Shown here piece after piece: positions 1-10,703 of a stretch of DNA of 64,000 bases. The stretch is from Spongospora subterranea f. sp. subterranea (taxonomy: Eukaryota > Endomyxa: Phytomyxea > Phytomyxea > Plasmodiophorida), in contig JAUGWO010000189.1 in the NCBI GenBank assembly GCA_049724395.1, positions 1 through 64,000 on the forward strand, given 5' to 3'. Each line of letters opens with the position of its first letter. Position 1 is the first letter of the stretch. A model generated the notes under the pieces. The model did no database searches and was not told the origin of the DNA. It saw nothing but the letters and a program-made list of their open reading frames with translations. Made by a program: the position numbers and the translations under genes.

Positions 1-60
1 TATTGCTCGTACATAGGCATTGCCAAGCAGTTCGTTTGAAAATTCAGGAACATTGGGGAG

Positions 61-279
61 TGTCGTGATTCAGGCCCATGTTAACCAGTCATTCTCCTCC
101 ACACACGCGAACCATGTGCGGGAACCAGCCATTGCCGTTTATGTCCCGTCATCACAGGGGCCATTTTCACCTTTCAAACGGATTTAGGTATATCAAATCC
201 GTTTCAATAAACCATTCGCAATTATAGTTGCCAATATAACCATTGTTTGCTTGCAAGGTCTCGGCGCTTGCCCTTGACG
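61..279 (+). repeat. 5' LTR of the Ty3/gypsy fossil
   Basis: It starts TGTCGTGATT and ends near cccttgacg. It aligns along its length with 5023-5228, and the 5-bp target duplication gggag lies directly outside. Confidence 0.93.
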
Positions 280-3200
280 GATATCGGTCTACGACGGGTT
301 GACGTCGAGGTGTGTCCCACCATAGGATCGTCGTAATTCTTGTTTGCGGAAGGTCGGTTTGGGATGACTGGACGCCCGACTTCGTTCGACTTGACGCTCA
401 CGAATGCGGGTATCGATCAGAATGCATTGCCCGATGAATCTCTTTTAAATCAGTCTCAGCTGCACAATGAATCAACTCGTCCAAAAATCGCGTCGGCGAG
501 ACCAGCTCGGAACCAATAACTTGAGCATTGTTGTCGAAGTCGGCGTCCATCACGATCCTTCGGAATTCAGCAGCATAAACGACAACAGATCGGCGGCCTT
601 GGCGAAGCTGGGTAGCTTTAACTGTCGTTTTCGCTCGATGCGGGTCGTCGAACATTGCCGTGAATTTTTTCTCGAAACTCGTACCAAGAGGAGAGCATGG
701 GATCGGTGTGTTCGAGATATGGTGTTATCCAGTCGAGGGCAGCCACGAAGCAAGGAGGCGACCAAGCCTATCTTGGCCGTATGGGTCGGGAAGCGATCCG
801 GTGAGATCGTGAAGTGGAGTTTCACACTATTCAAATTTGACGGAACAGGTTTCGTTGGCCATCGTATTTCTCTGGAAGTGGGAGCTTTGGCCCCGCAAGT
901 GAACGAGGGGCGGAACCCATCTGACTTCTTCCGGCTTTTCTGTAATTAAACCACGAAGAGTTTCAGCTATTTCGGCGTTCTGCTCCATCAATTGCGATCT
1001 GGATTGATCCAATGAGGTAAGTCGACCATAGAGATCTCGCATAACCTCTTCTAGATGAGCCGGATTGGACGAACCAAAATTGTCCTTTGTTTGGGTGCAA
1101 TTGAGGTTAAGATTCGCAATCATAGTGTCAAGGGCAAGCACCGAGACCCATACGCACCTTCCGCCAACAAGAATTACGACGATCCTATGGTGCTAGACAC
1201 AACCTCGACGTCAACCCGTCGTAGACCGATATCGATAGAAGAACGGAAGCGTCGGTTGGAGAACGACCTTTGCCTATATTGTGGACGACCTGGTCATCGT
1301 AAGGACTATTGCCCATTGAAGTCGGGGAACGATCAGGCCCGAAATCCTATTAATCCTAATATAACCGACCAGTCTTCGAATTATCCCAGTTCTGTTCAGT
1401 CCGATAACTCATCTGCTCTTCCTGTCCCTCCTCCCGTCTCCATGTTGGCAGCACCTTGTGCTACTGCCTATTCAGTCAATACTGCACTGCCCCAGTCTCC
1501 CTGCCTCCAGATTCATGTCCTAATCAACAGACAACATGTTCCTGCCCTAGTCGACTCTGGAGCTTCCTCCTCTTTCATTGATCGTCATCATGCTCGAGTT
1601 TTAGGCATCCCTTTCAAGAATTTCACAGAGTCGATCCCGGTCAAGACTATCGACGGTTCGGGGCTGAAGACTGGAGACATAACCTATTGTACCATTCCTG
1701 TTGAAATAGAGACTTCTCTTGGTCGTGAACACGTCCGCTTCGACGCTATTGACATGAAGCGCCACACGATGGTGTTAGGTTCCCCTTGGCTAGCCAAGCA
1801 CAAGCCAGACATTGATTGGCGTCACCAATAACTCAGTCCCCGAAAGAACTACCCTCGCGATACTCAAATCTTTGTCGTTGACGTCGGCGTTGAGCCCAAG
1901 GAGGTGAAGCTGCCACACCAGTACAGCGATCTTTCCGACGTATTCGCTAAATCTATTCTAGACAAACTCCCTCCTCATCGACAATATGATTGTGCGATCG
2001 ATCTCGAGCTTGGCAAATCCCCTCCGTTCGGCCCCATCAACTCGTTGAACGAGCTCGAAACAAAGGCCTTACGTGAATTTTTAGCAGAAAATCTGCCAAA
2101 ACGTTTTATTACCGAATCCACTTCTCCTGCTGGTGCCCCGGTCCTGTTCGTCCGTAAGAAAGATGGAAGTTTACGTCTCTGTATTGATTACCGTCGCCTA
2201 AACGCCATCCGCTTCCGCTCATCAACCAACTGCTTGACCGGCTTCGATCCGCGAAAATCTTTACCCGTATCGATCTCCGCTCGGCGTATTACCTTTTGCG
2301 AGTTCGTAAAGGCGACGAATGGAAAACCGCTTTCCGCACTTCTTTTGGACATTTTCAGTTCAATGTTATGCCGTTTGGGTTAACCAACGCCCCCGCTACC
2401 TTCCAACATTTATTTAATGACATCTTCCGCCCTTTTCTCGAGCACTTCGTCATAATCTACCTAGACGATATTTTAATCTTTTCAGAGGACATTTCTGTAC
2501 ATGAAGCCCACGTGCGTCAAGTTTTACAAACCCTACGCGATCACAACCTTTGTGCCAAGTTGGAAAAGTGCGAATTCTCCTCTAGCCAGACCGAGTTTTT
2601 TGGCTACATCGTATCTTCGTATGGGGTGTCCATGAACCCATCCAAGGTCCAAGCTGTTATCGACTGGCCTCCTCCCACCAATGTTAGATCCGTGCAGACG
2701 TTTCTTGGTTTCGCCAACTTTTATCGTCGATTCATCCAGAATTTCTCCACAATTGTGCGACCATTGACCCTTTTAACTCGTAAGAATGCGGTTTACAAGT
2801 GGAATAGCGAACAGGAAGAAGCATTCACGCGTTTGAAACAAGCCTTCACTTCCGCTCCAATCTTAGTGCACGCAGACCCCTCGAAGCCATTCACCCTCGA
2901 AACCGATGCGAGTAATTTTGCAATTGGCGCAATTTTATCGCAGTTTGATGCAGAAGGCGTTCTACATCCATGCTGCTTTTACTCTCGTTCTCTTAACCCT
3001 GCAGAAAGTCGGTACGACATTCGCGACAAGGAATTACTTGCTATCAAGGCTGCTTGTACCACTTGGAGGCATTATCTAGAAGGTGCGCTTCATCCAATCC
3101 TGGTCCCTACTGATCATGAGTCGCTGCGTTATTTCCCTACGATGAAGTCCTTATCCAGTCGTCAAGCCCGATGGTCCCTGTTCTTTTCACGTTTCAACCT

Positions 3201-5022
3201 GAATTTCTGTTATCGTCCGGGGTCTCGCAAGTCGCAACGGCAAAGCCGATGCCCTCTCGCGTCGGCATGATCTTGAAACTATCTCACCACGCCTCGGCGT
3301 TTGTCCTATGTTTTCTCCCGAAGCTTTTCCAGCCTCCGTTTCTGATCCTGATCCTCCTCCTGTTTCTGGTTGTGTCTTGGACCTCGATCACAAATCTGTG
3401 CTCGAACCCCTTCCTGTCGTTAAATCCTCTCCCGTTCTCGTTCCTGGTCGTACCCCTCGCGCTGTCGTCCACAGCGCTGTCGCTACTCACACTTCTCCGT
3501 CTCCGGATCCTTTAACACTCCCCGCGTTTCATGCTCGACTCGTCGATGCTACTTTTAACGATGAATACGCCCAGTCCCGTATTCCCGACATGGGCCCAAA
3601 TTCCCAGTTCTCTCGGGCCGGGAATTCGCTCCTTTTTGAAAACCGCATATATGTTCCAGATCGTGACGATTGTCGTCTCGCTGTGCTTCGTCTTTGCCAC
3701 GATTCCCCACCGCTGGCAAGTTCGGTTTCGCCCGGACGCTCGACCTCGTAAAACGAAACTATTGGTGGCCTGGATTATCGTTATTTGTCAAGACGTATAT
3801 CCGTTCGTGTGAAACATGTGCCCGCTCCAAGGCTTTGCGAATGAAACCTTCAGGCCTGTTGCAGCCCCTGCCTATCCCTTCTCGCCCATTTGGCTCCATT
3901 GGCCTCGACTTCATTACCGACCTTCCGCTCTCAGATAAGTCGAATTGTATCTTAGTCTTCGTTGATCGCCTAACCAAAATTGGTCACTTCGCTCTTTGCC
4001 ATGGTCCTCCAGAAGCCGAGACTACAGCAAACCTGTTCCTGTTTACCATCGTTCGGCTTTATCGTATCCCCGACCAGATCATTAGTGATCGTGGCCCCCA
4101 ATTTATTTCCAAATTTTGGAACCGGTTGTTCGAACTCTTAGGTGCTGATGTCTCGTTGTCATCGGGTTATCACTGTCAGACAAACGGACAAACAGAGCGC
4201 CTCAAGCAAGTCTTGGAACAATACTTGCGTTGTTATACCTCGTATCAACAAGACGATTGGTCCCATCTTCTGCCTCTTGCGGAGTTCTCCTACAACAATT
4301 CAAAGCATTCTGCTACGGGATTGTCACCATTCTACGCGTTGCGTTGATATCATCCAAAATTTGACCCTGCGGTGCCCGCTGTCGCTTATGTACCTCGTGC
4401 CGAAAGTTATGTGAAGAATATCACCAACTCCATGTTTGGCTCCGAAACCAAATTGCCCTCGCTCAAGCCCGTTATAGCGACCATGCTGATCGTCGTCGTT
4501 CCTCCCCTCGCGCATATAGCGTTGGTGATCGTGTTTGGTTGTCCACTTCCAACATTCGTTCGGCGCGTCCCTGTCCCAAACTGTCTTCTCGCAACATTGG
4601 TCCCTTTTTAATCAAAAGAGTCCTCGGCCCTGTTACTGTTGAGTTGGAACTTCCTCCTTCGCTGAAGATTCACCATGTTTTTCATGTTGCCTTGCTCTCT
4701 CCTTTTGTTGCTAACACCATTCCTCATCGTGTTCAGGGTCCTCCTCCCGTTTTTGTCGACGACGATCCTTCCCAGACACCTCACTACCTAGTGAATGCCA
4801 TTCTCGACTCCCGGTATCATCGCTCCAAACTACAATACCTGGTCGATTGGAAAGGCTACACTCCAGCCGACCGTTCCTGGGAACCTTGTGAAACCATAAC
4901 CCACGACGTTGGTGACCTCGTCACCGCTTTTCACCAAGCTCACCCCGAACTTCCTGGTCCCGCATTCACGGCGCCTCGCGGTCCTCGAGCGTTTGGAACC
5001 CGTTCGTCTCGTCAGGGGGTAA

Positions 5023-5228
5023 TGTCGCGATTCAGCCCACGTTTAACCAGTCATTTGCGAACCATGTGCGTGAACCAGCAATTGTTTATGTCCCGTCATC
5101 ACAGGGGCCATTTTCCACCTTTCAAACGGATTTAGGTATATCAAATCCGTTCCAATAAACCATTCACAATTATAGTTGCCAATATAACCAATTGTCTGCC
5201 TGCAAGGTCTCGGTGCTTGCCCTTGACA
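5023..5228 (+). repeat. 3' LTR of the Ty3/gypsy fossil
   Basis: It starts TGTCGCGATT directly after a G-rich polypurine run (gtcagggggtaa) and ends TTGACA. It is followed by gggag at 5229-5233, matching 56-60. Confidence 0.95.
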
Positions 5229-5233
5229 GGGAG

Positions 5234-5731
5234 TGCTGGAGTTTGAGATGGGGCCCTCCCAAGATCAAATCAAGGATGCTCAGTGTGTTTTGATTTCTTG
5301 GAGTTCGATTTCGTCCAGGTTAAGAGTTGATGCAGTTGCGTCCTCAAAAATGTGCTGCGATACCGATATTTTCTGGAAATGGGAAATGCGTTCCATTGTT
5401 GCCCGTTTTTGTTGATAAACCTTCACATCGAGAAGTGCAAAATGTAAACCATATCCGACGACAACACGATCAGAATTTTATTATTGGGCAGGGCATCGTT
5501 TTGCAATCAAATTCCTCTCAAGTACCAACATGGATTCGTTCCATATCAAATTTGACTAGAAGAGTCATTGTCGTTGTTGTCAACGTCACTACCCCCACTG
5601 AACCTCAGCTCAGATGTTCTTAATTCAAAATGAATAAGCTTTTGGATATTTCCCGATCATTTGCCCCACTTTTACTGCTGTCATTCCGAATGGCCCGTGT
5701 ATCGATCACAACAATACAATCATAGTTCCCA
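5234..5731. other. No gene recognised
   Basis: About 500 bases between the Ty3 fossil and the next open frame. Only short open frames are present, without recognisable domains, and no repeats were noticed. Confidence 0.5.
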
Positions 5732-6016
5732 ATGATTTGCAATGAATTTATTGCTCTTGTACGCAATAACGAGCTCTCACAGCTCTCACAGGTGCTGAAG
5801 AACAAAGCAGTGCAGTTAGATTGTGGAGAACCCTCTTTTCAATCAGCAGTGATGTTTCAACGCGTGGTATTAGGTTTACAAAGGCCAAGTATTACTAAAC
5901 AGCCTGCTCAATTGCCTAAGCACATTGCGATATTTGAGTATCATGATAATGGAGTACAGTGGGAGTATCTGGTAAGATCATGTATACCGGCGAGCGCTAA
6001 TACCGCGACCCGATGA
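5732..6016 (+). other. Orphan open frame, possible exon fragment
   Basis: A 94-residue open frame with no recognised domain. A CAG-type acceptor (ctctcacag) lies inside it near 5790, and a good donor (ctg|gtaaga) near 5970, so the 180 bases between them could be one exon of a host gene. The rest of such a gene was not found, and the 71-bp repeat locus and MULE1 begin shortly after. It could equally be chance coding. Confidence 0.2.
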
Positions 6017-6090
6017 CACGCAATGGTCTGGCGATCAGGCGATGTGTAGTCAGGACGTGTACAGAACCATCACGGAGTCCACACAGTGAC

Positions 6091-6162
6091 GGGAAAATTT
6101 TTCTGTGTGTCGACACCTGGCAGTCCGCCCAGGCGTCGACCTTGTTTAAGGCCACGCCGACT
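6091..6162 (+). repeat. Left terminal inverted repeat of MULE1
   Basis: It matches the reverse complement of 9846-9916 over about 72 bases with only a few differences. The outer end is GGGAAAATTTTTCTG. Confidence 0.93.
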
Positions 6163-6181
6163 GCGTGCCTTCACTTTGGCG

Positions 6182-6814
6182 ATGGAGAAGAACGAGACCC
6201 CTCCGTTGACACTTCAGTTTTGCCTGATTTGTCATACGGCCTTCACCAAGGCGAGTTCAGCCAAGCGACATCTGCTGGCGGCTCACAAACTTGGGGGCGC
6301 CATTTCGCCAGCGACGCTGCAGCATCATGGGTACATTTCGGCCCCTTTGCCTAACCCATTGCTACAATCGACGACAAGCCACAATGTCGAAACGGCCGTG
6401 TCCGCCGCCGTTGCGGAAATCTGGCTGGTTTTAAACAGGCAGTTCCGGATTGCCAACACATCGCATCTACGTTTCCGGGACGCTTTGACAACGATCACAA
6501 AAGAGATTCGGCCCGCGATAGTCAAGGAGGAGCTTCTTAGAACCATTGTCAGTGGGGACAATAGTTCTTTATATTCAGATCTATCTGTACTGCTGTACGG
6601 GATGACTAATTTGGCATCGCCGGCAACACAAGCTCTGGTGGCAGGTTATGTCAAAGCGTCCCGGAAACGTAGATGCGATGTGTTGGCAACCCGGAACTGC
6701 CTGGTTAAAACCAGCCAGATTTCCGCAACGGCGGCGGACACGGCCGTTTCGACATTGCGGCTTGTCGTCGATTGTAGCAATGGGTTAGGCAAAGGGGCCG
6801 AAATGTACCCATGA
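6182..6814 (+). CDS. C2H2 zinc-finger protein carried by MULE1
   Basis: A 210-residue frame starting 20 bases inside the left terminal repeat. Near residues 12-33 it has one classic finger, C-x2-C-x12-H-x4-H (CLICHTAF ... HLLAAH). The rest is helical-looking with no family I recognise. Codons up to about residue 102 lie in the left arm of a large inverted duplication and about residues 103-155 in the loop. The last ~55 residues are antisense reading of the right arm, so the real protein may end earlier. A single finger suggests DNA binding, perhaps to the element's ends, but this is inference. The start was chosen at the first ATG after the terminal repeat. It could be an accessory element protein, a captured host gene, or the displaced N-terminal part of the transposase. 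Confidence 0.55.
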   Translation: MEKNETPPLTLQFCLICHTAFTKASSAKRHLLAAHKLGGAISPATLQHHGYISAPLPNPLLQSTTSHNVETAVSAAVAEIWLVLNRQFRIANTSHLRFRDALTTITKEIRPAIVKEELLRTIVSGDNSSLYSDLSVLLYGMTNLASPATQALVAGYVKASRKRRCDVLATRNCLVKTSQISATAADTAVSTLRLVVDCSNGLGKGAEMYP

Positions 6815-6947
6815 TGCTGCAGCGTCGCTGGCGAAATGGCGCCCCCAAGTTTGTGAGCCGCCAGCAGATGTCGCTTGGCTGAACTCGCCTTGGTGAAGGC
6901 CGTATGACAAATCAGGCAAAACTGAAGTGTCAACGGAGGGATCTCGT
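6190..6947. repeat. Large inverted duplication inside MULE1
   Basis: Arm 6190-6489 and arm 6648-6947 are reverse complements of about 300 bases, differing by only a handful of bases by eye. They are separated by a loop of about 158 bases (6490-6647). Both arms hold the first ~100 codons of the zinc-finger gene, sense on the left and antisense on the right. A transcript across it would fold into a long hairpin. Confidence 0.92.
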
Positions 6948-9368
6948 TCTGCGTTGCAATTTGCGAAATCTTTCGGAAACGAAACACCTTACTTTGCTTG
7001 CCAAGCCAGAGGATATTTTTACTGCATCAATGACCGCACCAAAGGAGCGCTTACGTACCGGGAGGGTTCTGCTAACAATAGTGCCAAATCTTTGTGCTCA
7101 TTCAGAATCCAATACGGTTTCCAAAACCAAAAATATTCTATCAAGTTGGAACATTCCTGTTTCGATCATAATCATCCCATATCCACACAAACTATCCGAT
7201 CAGCGGAACGGCAGTTGATATTTTATGAAAAACAAATGAAACCTGAGGAGATACAATACGCAATGGGATTGGGCCCTGCTTTTTTATCAGTGTCGAAACT
7301 CAGAGAAATCATGCAGCTGAAATATGTTAGCCGAGATTATGACGGTGCACTTCTGAGTCGTTTAGTGCGAAAGGGGAGGGAGGTGCATTTGGGCAGCGAT
7401 TCTGATTGCATGAATGCCTTAGACGCCAAGAGCAAAGAGCTTAAAGATCAAGGAGGCGTTTACGAATACACATGGGGTGAGGATCTTCGAGTGAAAGAAC
7501 TTTTCATAATGAAGGGAATCATGGCCAAATATGCAATCGAGTTTGCCGACTTCTTGATTCAAGATGGAACTCATGGCTGCGAAGTCTATGGCAATGTGCT
7601 GGTAGTTAACACGCTAATAGATTCTCTTGGAAAATCAGTCATTCATTCTTACTCTCATTACCGATCGGAGCAAGCGGATCATATTGTCAAGGGATTAGAA
7701 CTCTTCGGTCTGATGCAGCCCGGCGTGCTTATGACGGACGATGGCCCATGTTTTCATATTGTCGCTGAGCGATCGGAAAAAGTTCATTTGCTGTGTACTC
7801 AGCATTTCACACAAAAGATCTTTCCCGCAAGGGGAGGTCTAGGGGCGCTTGCAGAATCTTTCGTCAAAGACATGAATCGACTGATTTTCCATGATTTTTC
7901 ATCGCCGGAGAATTTTCAGAAAGAATTCAAAAACAAAAACGACATGTACCAACGTTCGGCCGCTGCCGTCAAATTTTTGAAGAATCTGTTTTCTGAGAGA
8001 GAGAAAGTCTGCAAAACGTTCACCAGTAATTTTTTCACCGCTGGAGCTTGTTCAACCCAGCGGGGTGAAAGTTCAAATTCAAGACTCAAGAACAGTGGAG
8101 AAAAGAACAAGGATCTGAAGAAATTCAATCTTCACCAATTTCTTATGCATTATCTCACTATCATAGAGAGGCAAGAAGAAAAAACCATCATTTCTCTAAT
8201 CAAGCATATTGAGCTTGGTCACTCTTGGAGTAAATTTGTTCAAGACCTTTGGGTGAAAGAGAATTCATTGATTTACAAATGCCATTCTTTGTTCGATGAC
8301 GCACTTGGGATGTGGGTCGTCAAGGAATCAGAGCAGGTACGATTTCGATATATATTATCGGTAATTCAAGCTCATTGTAGATCCATCTTGTAAAATATGG
8401 GGGATTTCCGTTAGGTGGCAATAATGTTCCCGTTTGTCAAAATTGCCCATTTTTCTCCACGTACCGCATACCCTGTCGTCATATATCCTCTGTGGCAGTT
8501 ATGCTTAACGAAGATCCATTCCAGGCAAGTCCTGTTTCACAATGCCCAAGGGTTTGAGAATCTGACCACATACTGTACAGGAAAAGCTTTTGCATCCAAG
8601 GTGGAGACTCAATCGCCATCCGTTATTTTCTTTTGCATGTGCCAGGTTAAATATCCTTAATCCACAGTGCGATGATATTCTCCATTTGTGTGCATCAGAA
8701 GTGTACGGCGATGGTGAAGGTTTGGCCTGTGTCGAACAACAAATTCGATTGGGTGATTATAACAAGATCGTTTTCCCTGACAAAGAAGTTTCCAGGGTTG
8801 CACATTTGATGAACCTGAGCAAAGAAGCCGTGGCTGTTGCCAAAAATAGTGCCAATAGCTATAAGCGGTTGTCTGCCCTTCTATCAAACTTTCTCGCTTC
8901 AGCAAACGGAACTCGAACAACAATACCTGTGGAATGCAACACTGTTATTCCAAGAGGCCCGCAACGCGAAGCAAAGAAGCGTGGGCGCAAGACAAGGATG
9001 TTACAAATTATTCATTGATGAACACTGCGCTCAAAATTTCTACAAGAAAAAAGAAGTCGTGCACTTTGTGCAAGGATAACGGAGTAATATCTCGCGATGG
9101 ACATAGGAAAGGAAGCAGGTGTCCCTTTGCACCTGTCACGTTGCAAAAGGACTTGGTTGTGGAACCTGCCGTTGTAACGCATGCGGACAACGACGAGGAA
9201 CTGAATAATCAGATGCATTCTATCCTCGGGTTCGACGATAACTCATATCATGCCGCGTCTGAAGAAACTCACCAAGAAGCGTTCCGTCTTCTGCATTCAA
9301 AGGGTACTGGCTCTTTTCAGTACAAAAGATGGAACGAACGCTTAGGTATGGCGTTAACGAAAGTTTGA
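6927..9368 (+). CDS. MULE transposase (FAR1/FHY3-like), three exons
   Basis: Catalyses cut-and-paste movement of MULE1. Exon 1 (6927-8336, 470 codons) has a WRKY/FLYWCH-like CxC...HNH start (CSFRI ... CFDHNHP) and the MULE catalytic core: QDGTHG (Asp near 213), LMTDDGP (Asp near 270) and a glutamate in SSPENFQKEF near 327. It then carries the family signature STQRGESSNSRLK. Intron 1 (8337-8380, GT-AG, 44 bp) leads to exon 2 (8381-8524) with a SWIM-type zinc finger C-x2-C-x9-C-x-H. Intron 2 (8525-8580) is GC-AG (gcaagt...acag). Exon 3 runs from 8581; one missing base near 8995 shifts the frame, after which a C-x2-C-x10-H-x4-C knuckle follows (9058-9124). About 780 residues in all. The first few codons of the open frame are antisense of the zinc-finger arm, so the native start may be lost. 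Confidence 0.85.
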
Positions 9369-9528
9369 GACGGAATCAGTAAATTTATGTTCAAAGGCGA
9401 TCTGTTGATGAAAGTGGATAAGCGTGCACCGGCTACTCCCGTCCATGATTACTAGTGTGTACAAAAACATTTCAATAAAAGTATTGTCTAACAAGCTTTC
9501 TGAAGCATATCTTTGCATTATTTGACCG

Positions 9529-9705
9529 GAACAACTAGAAATCGTAATAAGATCGGATATTGAATAAAAACGGTCGGCATACAAAATGGAAAATTAAATA
9601 TGTGTACCTTCTGTAGAGTTCCTCCAAAGCGCCGTGTTTTTCGTCCAATGAACGTTCTAAACAACTAGAAATTGTAACAAGATCAGATATTGAATTAAAA
9701 CGGAA
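9529..9705 (+). repeat. Direct repeat of about 47 bp in the MULE1 tail
   Basis: The segment beginning aacaactagaaatcgtaa at 9529 recurs at about 9659 with a few base changes (aacaactagaaattgtaa). It lies between the transposase end and the right terminal repeat; the region 9369-9845 otherwise holds no gene that I recognise. Confidence 0.7.
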
Positions 9706-9845
9706 CAGTCCTACTCTTGCAATGAGCTTGACATTAATTCACAGATGCGATCGATGAGGTGAACCGCGAGCAGAGATACGCAGTTTAGTCCTTCGTACAC
9801 ATCTACCACAGGGCCGGTGAGTGTGGTGCAGCGTGGCCGTCACTG

Positions 9846-9916
9846 AGTCGGCGTGGCCTTAACAAGGTCGACGCCTGGGCGGACTGCCAGGTGTCGACTC
9901 CCAGAAAAATTTTCCC
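9846..9916 (-). repeat. Right terminal inverted repeat of MULE1
   Basis: Reverse complement partner of 6091-6162. The 9-bp target duplication cacagtgac follows at 9917-9925. Confidence 0.93.
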
Positions 9917-10177
9917 CACAGTGACTACTACAGTCAGTCGTTTAATCAATACAGTTGGACGACTGTTGGACGTGTACAGAACCATCACCACACGTTGGAC
10001 GTGTACAGAACCATCACCACACAGTGACTACAGTCAGTCGTTTAATCAATACAGTTGGACGACTGTTGGACGTGTACAGAACCATCACCACACAGTGACT
10101 ACAGTCAGTCGTTTAATCAATACAGTTGGACGACTGTTGGACGTGTACAGAACCATCACGGAGTCCACACAGTGACC
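9917..10177 (+). repeat. 71-bp tandem repeat, target of MULE1
   Basis: About three copies of a 71-bp unit starting acagtgactacagtcag and containing tttaatcaatacagttgg and cgtgtacagaaccatcac, plus one shorter internal duplication of ~32 bp. The left flank of MULE1 (about 6049-6090) matches the last unit (10136-10177), so MULE1 sits within the array. The array ends about 110 bp upstream of the start codon of the next gene. Confidence 0.9.
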
Positions 10178-10289
10178 ACTGTCAGTGCGCATTCCGCCAC
10201 TGCAGAAGAACATCGGAGCGAAATTCGCCATCAGATGTGGTGGTCAATCTTTCTGCGTCAGTTTACAGCTCATTGACGAACACGCAAAA

Positions 10290-10703
10290 ATGCTGTCATG
10301 GAAGGACATTGTCATTGCTGTGTTTTTGGGGTATTCAGTAGTACAAGTGGGAAAGATCTACATTACGAGAACTGACGCAGTGAAGTCATTTCCTCCTCAG
10401 CTTCAGCTGGAGACCAATGTAGCACCTCAGCTCCCACATGGGGACGAAGTCCTCGAGCGATTTCAGCTCCAACGATTGATCGAAGTCCTTGATCAGATCT
10501 CCGCTGATCCAGATGAGACGGGCGAGATTATTGCCGAGCTTCGCCGTAATTCAGCACTAATCGAAGATCAAGATTTCGGGGAGGAGAGTATCGACGCGCG
10601 ATTGATTCAGCTCAGCGAGTTGCTCCCGATATCTATGAGGTTGGAAGATGAAGCACCGCTTGATCCACCGGTTAAATACTACATCATACGACAGATATAT
10701 TGA
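10290..10703 (+). CDS. Small secreted or membrane-anchored protein, unknown function
   Basis: A 137-residue protein starting MLSWKDIVIAVFLGYSVV, a short basic-then-hydrophobic stretch that could be a signal peptide or signal anchor. The rest is rich in Leu, Glu and Asp, with helical stretches such as LIEVLDQISADPDETGEI; no known domain was recognised. A short stretch (LDQIS ... ELRRNS) loosely resembles LDQAS ... ILRNFS of the secreted protein at 17518-18041, perhaps distant kinship. The start was chosen as the ATG directly before the hydrophobic run. Its upstream region is the 71-bp repeat array and MULE1, which may affect its transcription. Confidence 0.6.
   Translation: MLSWKDIVIAVFLGYSVVQVGKIYITRTDAVKSFPPQLQLETNVAPQLPHGDEVLERFQLQRLIEVLDQISADPDETGEIIAELRRNSALIEDQDFGEESIDARLIQLSELLPISMRLEDEAPLDPPVKYYIIRQIY

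Larger units (their letters stand above)
61..5228 (+). mobile_element. Ty3/gypsy chromovirus fossil with both LTRs
   Basis: An LTR retroelement bounded by similar 0.2-kb LTRs and a 5-bp target duplication (gggag at 56-60 and 5229-5233). Parts in order: gag-like coding with a CCHC zinc knuckle near 1270-1320 (CLYCGRPGHRKDYC), aspartic protease around 1530-1650 (motif LVDSGASSSFID), reverse transcriptase about 2100-2620 (YLDDIL), RNase H about 2880-3230 (ETDAS), integrase with zinc finger and core about 3690-4330, and a C-terminal chromodomain about 4770-4960 (YLVDWKGY). A G-rich polypurine run precedes the 3' LTR. The copy is broken, with about half a dozen breaks, and is rearranged in its gag part. 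By eye the LTRs agree at roughly nine bases in ten, suggesting a moderately recent insertion. Chromodomain Ty3 elements of this order are typical of fungi. Confidence 0.95.
6091..9916 (+). mobile_element. MULE1: nearly intact Mutator-like element
   Basis: A 3.8-kb DNA transposon with 72-bp terminal inverted repeats (6091-6162 and 9846-9916) opening GGGAAAATTTTTCTG. The repeats are flanked by a perfect 9-bp duplication, cacagtgac, at 6082-6090 and 9917-9925; nine bases is the usual target duplication of Mutator-like elements. It contains a C2H2 zinc-finger gene, an inverted copy of that gene's first 300 bases, and a MULE transposase gene with two introns. The same tandem-repeat sequence lies on both sides, so the insertion site can be reconstructed. 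Intact ends and a mostly open transposase point to recent movement. A related, more decayed copy lies at 18138-21201. Confidence 0.93.

Noticed and set aside
3284-3977. Minus-strand frames within the Ty3 element
   Set aside because: Shadows of pol coding; no domain.
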